Positions 1 to 10,248 of a stretch of DNA of 64,000 bases are shown here, piece by piece. The stretch's first letter is position 1, and each line of letters begins with the position of its first letter. Origin of the DNA: Nothopassalora personata (taxonomy: Eukaryota; Ascomycota; Dothideomycetes; Mycosphaerellales; Mycosphaerellaceae); NCBI GenBank assembly GCA_033816765.1, contig CM066291.1, positions 186,001-250,000 of the forward strand, read 5' to 3'. A program made the position numbers and the translations under genes. The notes beneath the pieces are model-generated. The model worked only from the letters and a program-made list of their open reading frames with translations. It was not told the DNA's origin and did not search any database.

Positions 1-660
1 AGCGTCGCTATCGCGTAGCTAGTAGCTCGCCTACGCGCCGCTCGCGCCTAGCGCGATAAGCTTATCTAGGGGCTTAGTAACCCTATTACTAAATAAGAGT
101 AGGATACTCTAGACTAGTAGTACGAGCTCTACGCCTAGCTAGGCGAGTAGATCCTAGAGGTAAGTACTACGCCTCGCTAGCGCTCCCTACGCTCGCCGTA
201 TACGGCGTACTATCGCTCCCTATATAAATCGGCTAACCTCCTTCTAGGCTAAGAGGTAGTTCTCTACCTATAAGAATAAGCGTATAGAGGATACCCGCGT
301 ACGCTTCGCCGGCGCCTCTACTACTACTGCCCCCTCCTCCGCCGCCGCTACTACGTCCGTAGTTCTATAGTAAGAGTAGAATAGGGCCCTTAATAGGCTC
401 TTTAAGCTCGGCCGTACTATAAGTACTATACGTATCGTATACGTGTCCTATACTAACCGTAGTTATAGTTTCTATAGGCTAGAAACATCGATACTACCGC
501 GGCCGATAGGGCCTTCTTACTACTAGCCCTACGGGGCGAGTATAATAAGGAGGATAATAAGGAGGATAATAACGAGTAATCGCGCGCTCCGCGTATATTA
601 GCCGCCTACTACGCGCCTATCTTCTATCTACGTAGCGCCGTAGTACGCCTATAAAAGTTT
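1..660 (+). pseudogene. Remnant of D antisense ORF (3' part)
   Basis: This stretch aligns with 16270-16920 of D copy 2, which holds the second half of a plus-strand ORF lying opposite and downstream of the minus-strand pol. The start is outside the window, stops are frequent, and the frame is not clean here, so it is annotated only by similarity to the other copy. A T-rich run followed by a CT-rich run (about 655-715) follows it. Confidence 0.35.
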
Positions 661-924
661 GTTTTTTTAAAATAAATACTCTTCTCTCTACTCTTCTCTC
701 TCCTTACCTCCCTCTCTAATGTTATTACTATCGGGGGTGTTTACTCGACTAAGTAAGCGAGCCTTTTAGTCCGATAGAAGACACTATAGGTTAGTATCTT
801 CTATACTAGTTGTAGCTAAGTTTACTATCGGGGTAGAGGTCCTTATATCTAGCTACCGGAGGGTTAAGGTCTAAATGCATAACCTATACCCTTGTTTTAG
901 CGCCTTATACTACCTTCGTAGGCA

Positions 925-1064
925 CCTTATATTCGACTACTATACGCGTAGCCTTTGCGGATCCTTCCGCCGGCTTATACCGTCTTCGCTAACGCCTTAT
1001 ATTCGGCTACTATACGCGTAGCATTTACGAGTCCTTATGCTAGCTCCTAGCTATTATACTCTTC
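925..1064. repeat. Imperfect ~70-bp tandem duplication in D chromodomain tail
   Basis: The phrase ccttatattcg-ctactatacgcgtagc occurs at 925 and again at 995 with similar sequence after each. D copy 2 has a single copy at the matching place (about 16984), so the duplication is specific to copy 1. Confidence 0.7.
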
Positions 1065-2447
1065 TAGCTAGCCCTTCTATCGCACTAGGTACTACACTTT
1101 ACCCTTATACTTACGCTTTCCTAGTACTACCTCTACTTTATATTCCCCGTCCTTATTAGCGAGGGCTATAGTACCTCTATCCTTCTCGCTACCTACGTAC
1201 GGCTCGAGGAGGGATATATAGAATACATTATAAATCCTTAAGTCGGCTAGTAGTACTAGGCGGTACGCCTACGAACCGATAGCGTCGATAATACGGTACG
1301 GTCTAATAAACTTCGGACCTATCTTCTTCTTCGGTAATACTAACCTTAGGTTCTTCGTAGATAATAAGACTATATCGCCTACGCGATAGCTCTTAGCCTT
1401 ATAAGTCTTATTATAGTAGCGAGTCTAATCGGCTACTACGATTTCCTAACGCTTCGTAAGCGTAGCGCGCATCTCTCGTATACGGTTAACTAAGTCTACT
1501 ACTACTAGTACCTCCCCTTCCCGGATCTCGCCTCGAGATCCTATAGGTGTTAGGGTAATCTTAGGTCTCTAACTATACGCTATCTCGAATGGGCTTATAC
1601 GTAGCGTAGGGTAGACGCTATTATTATATACGAATTTAGTAATAGCTAGCTACTTAGCCTACTCTATCTAGTTCTCGCTATAGTAATAACGAAGGTACTG
1701 TTCTAAGGTTTAGTTTACCCTCTTAGTCTAGCCGTTAGTCTAAGGGTAGAAAGCTATAGATAGCTTACGCTTTACCTACGCCTCGAAGTAGAAGTTACTC
1801 TATAACTTACTCGTAAACACTAACCCGCGGTTACTTACTATGCCTACTAGTACGCTATAATGCCGCACGACTTCGTCTCGTAAGATCCTCGTAAGCTCCG
1901 CCGCTATATATGTCTTAGTCGTAGAAATATATAAGTTCATTTTAGAGTAGCGGTCGACGATTACTAGGATCGCATTATATACGCATTCTCCTCGCTTACT
2001 TAGCGGTAGGTCCGTAATGAAATCTATAGTAATTTCCTACTATAGACCGTCTAGCCTAGGTAGTAGCTATAGCTCGCCGTAGGGTCGATAGCGCCTCGCC
2101 TTCGAGGTCTAATAAGCCCTATAGTTTCTTATATACTCCCTTATATCCTTACTAAGTAATTCCTACTAGTAATAACGTCGTAGTAGCTCTTTAGTCTTTA
2201 CCTTACTAAAGTGCCCTACTAGTAGGTTATTATAATATATGTAGAGTAGCTATGCTCTTACTATATAGTCTTCGGGTACTATAATCGCGTTCCCGTGATA
2301 GACTAACCCGTCTTTTATATACTAGTCCTTAGCGTCCCCTTCGCTAGGCGCCTACGATAAGTATATAACGTACCTATTGTCTCTCCCCTATACGATTTTC
2401 ATTAGTAGTATAAGCAGTTTACCTAGGCCGCCCTACATTATTATAGC

Positions 2448-2451
2448 GTAT
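2448..2451. repeat. Target-site duplication of A copy 1 (GTAT, left)
   Basis: GTAT lies directly before the left LTR and again directly after the right LTR (14294-14297). The unoccupied site in D copy 2 (about 18453-18460, gcgcacac) reads across both flanks once C-to-T changes are allowed, which supports a real insertion with a duplication of 4 or 5 bp. Confidence 0.7.
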
Positions 2452-2822
2452 TATTAACGACTAATGGGTTATGTTAACCTTAGGTTTAGAGGGGGGTCCC
2501 TTAGGTCTAACTTGCCCTAATTTCATTTAGGTTTAATTAGACATTTAGGCAAGCTAGTAGGACCTAGTATAGCTATTAAGATATATACTACGTAGCTAAG
2601 CATTGTAAGCGTAGTATTAAGGCAAGAATTCAATTCATACCTCTCGAGTAGAGGGCATAGGGGTTTAGGTCCGCTAATCCTCTTATTTATCTAGCTACTA
2701 CGCTACTCGTCACGTAACCTAATTTCACGGTCCCGGGACCGGTAAATACCTCTGCTTACATAAGCGCCGCACTACACCACTATAACTCGGACAGGCCTAC
2801 ATAGGGTAGTTAGTAGACATTA
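2452..2822 (+). repeat. A copy 1 5' LTR (371 bp)
   Basis: It begins tattaacgac and ends gtagacatta, and is repeated at 13919, 25217 (reverse), 43246, 54754 and 60799. The termini are not a clean TG...CA pair; tatta could be RIP-altered tgtta. It contains the GGTCCCGGGACC-centred palindrome (2728-2741) and the inner hairpin ctctcgagtagag. Confidence 0.9.
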
Positions 2823-2892
2823 TTTTTAGTGGTTAATGAGGGGGGGTATTAAGTGTACACCCGGTAGCGTATTAGCATCTAGTTTATAAGGT

Positions 2893-3010
2893 CAAAATCA
2901 CGGTTTAAGGTCTAAGGTTCACAGTTAAGGTTATTACTTAAGGTTAAGGTTTAAGGTTAAGGTTCACGGTTAAGGTCGACTAAGGTCGAAAACACTTAAG
3001 GTCTAAGGTA
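2893..3010 (+). repeat. AAGGTT-type degenerate repeats in A leader
   Basis: The untranslated leader between the LTR and ORF1 carries many degenerate units of aaggtt(t)a or cacggtta. The same tract is in the other copies at about 43690-43790 and 61230-61330. It looks like a short-period leader repeat. It is not the fungal telomere unit TTAGGG. Confidence 0.7.
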
Positions 3011-3158
3011 TTTAGCAACAATTACGGTTATATGGTCCTATTAAGCAATAACTAGTATTAGCACATTCTAAAGCAAGCACTACGTAACAATAGATACGGC
3101 TGCATTACTAGAAAAACTTAGCACCTTTACCGACATAGGTAGAGGCTACGAACAGCCT

Positions 3159-6060
3159 ATGAACCCTACAAAAATAGAAGGGGCCTATAGGGATTCTATC
3201 CCTTATAAGGGGATGGAGGAATCGGAGGAAGGGGAAACACCTAAATCTAGTAAAGAAGGGAGAAGCGGAACCAGGGCCGCTAAATTAGGTATAGGTGTAG
3301 GAACGAATAGTACAATTAGAATAGATGCTATAACTGCCCTCTTTAGACGGTTAGCAGTAGTAATGGAAAACGCTAGCCCTCGCTTTCTACCTCTAGGAGG
3401 TGCTAAGAATCCGTTCTTTAATAGCACTAATGCTACTAAGTTCTAGGAGCGGTTTAGCGACCTAATAGACTAGTATCCGCCTCGGGTATCTATTAAGAAG
3501 GATGATTTCTAGGGCAGGTTTAAGCGCAATTACGAAACTACTATCCGGGGCGTAGTTATGAGGCTGCCTAGGTGGCTTACTAACAAGGCACGTTTTAGGA
3601 GGGCGTTCTTATTAGAGTTCTCGAGGTTTAACGCCTACTCGATGTTAGGGAGTTAGGAATATCTTAAGGAGATTATTAGGGCGTAGTAAGGCAAGAGGCC
3701 CGAAGAATAGGATGTAAAGGAATTTATCCGCCTATTTGTATCCTTAAGTGACCTAATTGAACCTAAGGATTTAGATAATAGCTCCCGGAGTCGCCTCCTC
3801 CTTTAGGGATTACTAGAGTTAGTCGCGAAAGCGGTCTATAAGGCTTACGGGCTTTACCTAAAGCAACCTAAGAAGTTTAGGGACTTTTAGAGGATCCTCG
3901 ATGAAGCTACTAGCATCGTAGATAGTAAGGAGGGATAGAAAGCTATGTATATAGATTTCCCTCTTACTTTACCTTAGCTATACTACTTAATCGTAAAGTA
4001 AATGCCGCGCCTTAAGCCTAAGATTAACACGCTTAAGAAGGCTACCTCTAGGACTGTTATTAATAATAACCTAATCTAGAAGGTAGCTAAAATGAGCATA
4101 CGTGCATACTAGCGTGGTCGCGTCGCGGACGCGGGTGCCTTCTACCCGAGCGAGAATTAACGCTCTATGTAACCGGAGAGGTACGACCTAGATACTAAAC
4201 TATAGGTTTACGCAATATAGCGTCCCCTATCGTAGAATCGCGAATAGTCTAAAGCAATAGATGGTTATTACTACAACTATAGCAGTTCGAAGCACTAGGC
4301 TAGCAATTGTAGGGCGATAAGGTCCTTAATATCCCGGGGCTACGTATACCTCGCCCCGAATAACTAGTAGTACCTAGGGAAAGAAGGCGATCCACGTCCT
4401 ACTAAGTTTAACTTTCGGAGGGACTATAGTAAACCGAAACTGCTCTATATGCTCCCTCTACTCGAAGAACATTATAGGCCGATCGAGTTTAATAACTAGT
4501 ATAAGATTCCCGTACTACGGAAGTAATAGATAGGTAGGGACTACACTAGGGTAACAAAGGTTACGCCTCCTAATTATTCTAAGCCCCCTCCTAACTTTAG
4601 GCATTTAATAGAGTATAGCCCTTAGGACGCACGGTCTAGCTAAATAGAGAAGGCTACTAGGATATATTAGGTCTCGTTCGGAGAGAGTAAAGCGGAGTAG
4701 GTAATCGACTTAGGCGAGCTTAACGAGGTATCTACCTATCCTATGCAGTCTAACAAAGTGAAAGGGAAGGTACCCGTAGGCATTCTAAAGAATCCGCACC
4801 CGAGGACCCGGTCCTTAGCCTAGGACCTACGAGCCCGAGCTAAGGCTACTAAGAAAGTTCGCCTACAATTGGAATAGGAGATCCGGCAAGCTAAGATTAA
4901 CTAGTAGGAGGTTAAAATGATTAACGAAGTCGGTGCTTAAATGAACGAAACTTAATTATTAGCTAAATCCGGGGAAACCCTAGGAAGGGGAAATAATGCC
5001 TAAGTGAATAGACTAGGGAACGGCGCTAGTAAAGGACTGCCTAAGGATATGCCTATTAGTCCCGTGAACGCCCCCTTCGCATAAAGGAAGCGTATGTAGA
5101 ATACTAAGACTATAAGGATTAACAACTACGTCCGACAATATAGATTAGCTAGTAATAGCCCGGTTACGAAGAAAGAGGGTATTATCTACTAGATTAATTA
5201 GATCCTCTAGACAACGTTTCCTAATGTGAACGCCTAAGATTAGTTTCGATATAGTCGCTAGTTCGAGGCTGCCCTTTTCGGTCGCGTTACTAACACCCCC
5301 GCTCTTTAGGAGAAGCTCGCTATAGTGCGACGTCTTATAGGAAAGGACCCTAAGGTTCGTACTAGATAAGTAGTTACCTATAAAGATGAACCTAAGTATA
5401 ATGAGGAGGTCTTCCGCGAAGATAGTTAGGCCTAGTATGTTGGAGTGTATTTAACTATACTTTACTCTAAGGGTACGGTCCCTACTACTAAGCTATATAA
5501 GGACGTTAAGAAAATCGGGCTCTCTAGTATCCTTAACAACTTTACTATGGTCCCTAGTCCTTAGGTAGTAGCGGAGTTTAGGATAAACAAGAACTAGATT
5601 AGGTACCTAATTAATAAGGGTTCCGAGGTAAATATTATCGGCTAGAGAAACGCTTATAGATTTAGGTTACCGGTAATGTCGAGTGCTTAGCTTACCTTTC
5701 GAGGTACCAGAGGGCGGGCCTAGTTTAAAGGTGTTATAGGCAATTTAGATGTTTAGGTATTTAGGGTTCACTACTAGGTAGACATGTTTATCTCTTCGGA
5801 TCTAAACTCACTAACAATCCTAGGACGTCCGTAGGCCCGCAAGGTGCGGCTCACTGCCCGTAACTACGATAATAGTTTATAGGAGGGGACTATTACTAGC
5901 CGTAAAGGTAAAAGTGTTATGTTTACTGCCCTAGTTAGCTCGGATAGGTGCAAGACCCTTTAAGAACTGTTAAAAGCGTCGGGAAATAGAAGGGTAAGTT
6001 AATTTACGGCGCTTAACCTACCGGAGACTTACTAAAGCCGGATTTAATAAGATTAGTGAG
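3159..6060 (+). pseudogene. A ORF1: Gag plus aspartic protease (RIP-damaged)
   Basis: One frame opens with ATG at 3159 and runs about 95 codons before the first TAG. After that it can be followed past TAG/TAA codons. It holds a Gag-like region, a zinc-knuckle-like motif near 4270-4310 (its cysteines mostly turned to Tyr by TGC-to-TAC), and a retropepsin-like motif at 5607-5640 where the catalytic Asp now reads Asn (INKGSEVNII), as expected from TpG-to-TpA. The protease is in the Gag frame, while RT is in the -1 frame. Most gypsy elements place protease with RT, so this arrangement is unusual. In copies 2 and 4 the first ATG has become ATA and the next ATG (43981, 61517) opens the frame. Non-functional. 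Confidence 0.8.
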
Positions 6061-6095
6061 GTTCTCGCACTATCTCGGAGAAACCTCGGACTTTA

Positions 6096-6121
6096 ATTTA
6101 CCGGTCCCGGGACCGGTAAAT
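6096..6121. repeat. 26-bp perfect palindrome, internal copy 1
   Basis: It is a perfect 26-bp palindrome centred on GGTCCCGGGACC, flanked by attta on one side and taaat on the other. It lies at the junction of ORF1 and ORF2. It contains no CpA or TpG, so RIP cannot change it. Related copies sit in every A LTR and before ORF3. Confidence 0.95.
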
Positions 6122-6153
6122 AGCTATAGTAAGGACAACGGATACGACTACGA

Positions 6154-6195
6154 CACGACGTATCTATAGGAAGACACGACGTATCTATAGGAACC
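6154..6195 (+). repeat. 21-bp tandem repeat (2 units) after the palindrome
   Basis: Two units begin cacgacgtatctatagg. A copy 2 has three units (46960-47022). The 21-bp unit is a multiple of three, so the unit-number change keeps the downstream RT frame. Confidence 0.9.
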
Positions 6196-9100
6196 CGGTA
6201 AGGCTCTAACGCCTAGCAACTATTTAGCTCACTTATTAGGATTGCTTAGGACTACTAGAGTAAAGGAACGAGTTATAGAAATTAGAATAGGCGCGTTTAA
6301 GGGAGATTCTATTACTAACGTTTATTTAGTTTAAGGAGATTAGCCCTCCGAGATCCTAAGGCAATCTACATTAAATGCTTAGGCACGAAAGTAATATGTA
6401 GGCTAATATATAGCTAACATTAGGATACCGTAGGTCTTTACGATGTATAAGCGTAAGGCGGACAAGAAGAAGCTAGTAGACGCGAGCTTTTACGAACGCC
6501 TAGAATTACGAGTTAAGGGGGATATAGAATAGAAGCGAAGGGCACTATACCTAGAATCCAAGATGCCTAAAGGACAAGGTCCGTTCGATAGGAAGTACTT
6601 AACTAAGAAATTCTTAAGTATTAAGCGAGGTAGCTAGATTACTCTAGAACGGCTTACCTTAATTAAGGTTAGCATTAAGCTATTACTAATGGAAAGGGCC
6701 TTATTCGATAAGATGCTCTATAACCGGGAGGCAGTCCTCGCTTAGGATTTTAGTTACATAAGGCAAATTAGGCACGACGTTGTGCCACCTTAGAAGATTA
6801 ACACGGTTACTTATAGGCTATAGTAGGCACGCCCTATCCGGTTGCACCTAAGTCTTAGGGCAATTGTTAAGCGTATAATTAGAGCCTGGATTAAGAACAA
6901 CATCCTAGAATACTTATAAGGGGCATATTCTAATAGCTAGTTCCTAGTCGTAAAGAAAGTTAATGCCTCTAGAAGCGATGTGCTATATCGGTTAATTAAC
7001 TTAGCTATGCTCCTAAATAAGGTTACTATACGCGATGCTAACATTCCACCGGACACGGATAGCTTCTTAGAGGATTTTGCCGGGTACCGAGTCGCTTTAC
7101 TTATAGACCTGTTTTTAGGTTATGATTAGATTACTTTAGATAAGTCCTACCGGGACTTAATAGCCTTTATGACCCCTCTTAGCCTAGTACGTAATACGAC
7201 TCTACCTTAAGGAGCTACTAATTTAGTTGCCTAGTTCGTGCGTGCGGTAACAAAGATTCTACTTAATTATATCTCGCATCGAGCGAAGCCGTTTCTCGAT
7301 AATATCGGTATTAAGAGACTAACTAAGGACTATAGGAATGCTAAAGTAGAGCCTAGGTTAAGGAAATAGGTTATTAAGCACATCGTTTCCCTAGATCTAG
7401 TTCTTACTAACCTAGAGAGAGCTAGTGCGGTGGTTACTAGAGGCAAATCCTAATAGTTATACGAAAAGCTTAAGATTGTTAGGTACGTTACTAGCCCGGA
7501 AGGTCGCTATCCTAACCTAAAGGTTGTAGCTAAGATCCTAGACTAGCCTACGCCTACCTATATTAAGGAGGTCCGGACCTATGTAGGGCTGTGTATATAC
7601 TTCCGGATATGGATTCCCTAGTTCGTTATTATCGCTCGACTAATGTACAAGCTACTAAAGAAGGACGCCGAGTTTATCTAGATAGAAAATAAGCAGTTCT
7701 CGAAAGAAGAGGTTACTAGATATCTTATATAGGCTCTAGCCTTAGTTACCCTCTACTACTTACCTAGTGCTAGGTCTATCTTTATCTTAGTTGATGCTAG
7801 CGGTACTAGATGGGGATGTATCGTTTCTTAAGAATTAATAGACAGTACTCGACGGCGTTACCCGGTGCGGTATAAGAGTAGAATCTAGAACGCGTTAGAA
7901 TCTAGATATAATACTAGTAAGCGGGAATGCCTTAGGGTCCTTAAGGGGCTTAAGAAGATCTAGAGATATATTACTAGCGTTAATTTTATCCTTAAGGTTA
8001 ATGCTAAGACACTTATATAGTAGCTTAACCGGCCGGCTTCGGACCTACCTAACTCGGTAATAGCCCGGTAGGTTGCATAGATTAGGTTGTTTACGTTCGA
8101 GGTAAAGCACGTTACGGGGACTAGATATACTAGTCTAGATGCCCTATCTCGTAGGCCCTCTACACCTTAGGAACCTAGGGAGGCTAACGAAGACGAAGTC
8201 GACTAGATGATTAATAATAAGCTGTTTAGGTACCCGGAGCCGGTTAACACCTATCTAGTTAAAATCTAGAAAGCACGACATCTCGGAGACTAATATTCTA
8301 AGGGCTCTTAATAGCTTACTTAGGTTATAGAAACTAGGACCCGACCCGATAGTGTTACCCGTACTAAGTACCGGCGGCTAGTAAAGAAGAGCGTTAACTT
8401 CTTTATCCGAGAGTAATTGCTATTCTTCTAGAAGCGCCGAGGAGCACCGTTATAACTTGTAATTAACGATAATAAGGCTTAGAAGGAGATCGTTATAGAG
8501 TACTATAAGAGACACGGTTACCGTAGCGCTAAGGTCGTGTATAACCTTATTTCCGATCGGTATTACTAGGACGGGTGCTTCGCCGATGTCTCTACGTAGG
8601 TTCGAAGTTATGCTCCCTATAGGTTTCGCGAAGGTAACTAGCGCGCTAGTAAGCTTCACTTATCGAGCCCTTAGGTTATTAGTAAGAAGTAGTACTTAGA
8701 CCCCGTCTAGGTACATAAAAATAGATACCTCCTAGTTACGCGCGAAGCACTTAGCAACTAGATCGAGGCTAGAGTAATAAGGGCGCCTCCTAGCTCTAAG
8801 ACGGTTACTAAGTTTCTATATAAAGATGTCTTCTATAGGCACGGCTACTACGCTAAAATTGTGCTTAATAACGCTACGGTTTATATAGCTAAGGTTAAGC
8901 GGTTACTCGTAGGACTTAGTATTCGAAGAATCCGAGTATTACCGTACTATCCGTAGTCTAATGCTCCGGTCGAGGTTAGGTACCGTCCGATTCTTATAGC
9001 GTTAGTAAAGCTTATAAGGAACACATACCGCGGATAGGAGCAATGGGTACCCGCTATAGTATAGGCTAATAGGACCACGACCTATCGTACTACTAGAATA

Positions 9101-9946
9101 ACGCTAGCTTAGGTCCTATATAGCTATCGCACGATTCTACTAATTAAGGTTAAGTACCCGACGTAGGCGAATTATTAGTAGGGATCGGTAAGAACGACTA
9201 AGGACCTACTTGCTATACGTACGCGTTAACTCTAGGCTCGAGACCTTAGTTTAGAAGAGCTACATACTCGAAGGAAGCGACTAAGAGAACTTAGTAAGGA
9301 CTACTTTAATTCTTACCGGAACGTTAACTTTATTAGTTTCTAGAAGGGCGACCTTATTATAAGGTTCGACAAGCTATATAAGGATGACTTCTTACGTAAT
9401 ATCGGTTACCGATAGTAAGGTCTATATCGGGTGTCTAGTGTCTCTAGGGAGTTTAGTACCTATATCCTTAAGGAACTTAATAGCACGCTAATAAAGGGAG
9501 TTTAGGCACGAGAAAACCTTAAGCTAGTTCTAGAGCTTCGCCCGGATAACATAGGAGTACTAGGCCTAGATAATAGGATTGATCTCGTAATAGGGGAGGG
9601 AGAAGTCGCTAATAGCGTTACTAATAGTAAAGACAGCAGTAATTCGAACGAAATCGAGCCTATCGCTAGCGAAGACGTACTACCTATAGGAGTTAACGAA
9701 AGGGGATCGTATCCTAAACCGGAATCTAAGAAGCTATAGGTTAGGCCTTATAACCTTTCTATAGCCAAAATTTTACAGTTTAGTAGGATCGAGGCTAAGA
9801 ACTAATTAGTTAGTAATAGCGTACGGAGTTCACTTCCCTTAGGCATGTGTTATACATGCCCTTTAGTTTATTAAGCCGATTCGGTTATCTAGACTTTACT
9901 TTATAGGGTGTTCTTACCTTAGTTAGACCTTAGTTAGTAGAGTTAC

Positions 9947-9972
9947 ATTTACCGGTCCCGGGACCGGTGAAT
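9947..9972. repeat. 26-bp palindrome between ORF2 and ORF3
   Basis: Same palindrome as at 6096 with one change in the right arm (gtgaat for gtaaat). In A copy 2 (50761-50786) it is perfect. It lies in the ~450-bp space after integrase and before the third ORF. That space also holds a CT-rich tract (about 10180-10205) of the sort found in fungal promoters. Confidence 0.93.
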
Positions 9973-10248
9973 CGGATTACGTAATAGCGTACTATGCCCC
10001 TACCGAATGCTTACCTAGGTAGTTACTAGCACTAGTTTTCGGTTACATGTAGGGTTATCGGACCTTTAGTATAACCTTAATAGTACTACTCTTACTACTT
10101 ATAAGACCGGTCTCGGCGCTACTACCTTATAACGGTTATAGGGACATACGCTAAGAGGCATACTTAAGTATAGCTCTCTACCTACTACTTCCTCTCTTTT
10201 TCTTTAAACACTAATACTATTACTAGAACTACTAACACATCTATCTAC

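Larger units (their letters stand above)
1..2451 (-). mobile_element. Chromovirus D copy 1, left part (RIP-damaged)
   Basis: This is the 3' part of a minus-strand Ty3/gypsy element that aligns along its length with D copy 2 (about 16270-18450). It is cut at 2451 by element A and resumes at 14294. CpA and TpG are rare and TAG is common, which is the RIP mark. It runs off the left edge of the window. No LTR is seen in this part. Confidence 0.85.
870..2451 (-). pseudogene. D pol 3' end: integrase and chromodomain (RIP-damaged)
   Basis: Read on the minus strand, this is the integrase part of a chromovirus polyprotein followed by the linker and a C-terminal chromodomain (about 870-1215), matching the better preserved copy at 16975-18450. 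In-frame TAG codons throughout make it non-functional. The chromodomain tail is odd: a ~70-bp segment is tandemly duplicated (925-994 and 995-1064), which D copy 2 lacks. In chromoviruses the chromodomain directs integration to heterochromatin; that role is family knowledge, not shown here. Confidence 0.75.
6020..9805 (+). pseudogene. A ORF2: reverse transcriptase, RNase H, integrase (RIP-damaged)
   Basis: The frame is -1 relative to ORF1 in both full copies. It is open across the internal palindrome and a 21-bp tandem repeat, then through a conserved ATG at 6437 to a Ty3/gypsy RT (polymerase box near 7297-7310 now FLDN, the second Asp lost by RIP), RNase H (about 7780-8110) and integrase. 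The integrase has a HHCC-like zinc part near 8498-8620 and a DDE core ending in the NAPVEVR stretch near 8960. An acidic tail follows. In-frame stops are TAG or TAA. The end is placed at the TAA at 9803, although that codon could itself be a RIP product. No chromodomain was recognised. Confidence 0.82.

Noticed and set aside
2893..3010. AAGGTT-type repeats as an interstitial telomere
   Set aside because: The unit is not TTAGGG, is degenerate, and recurs at the same place in each A copy, so it is an element leader repeat.
8450..8659. 69-codon minus-strand ORF in the A integrase
   Set aside because: Shadow of the integrase coding strand; not an independent gene.
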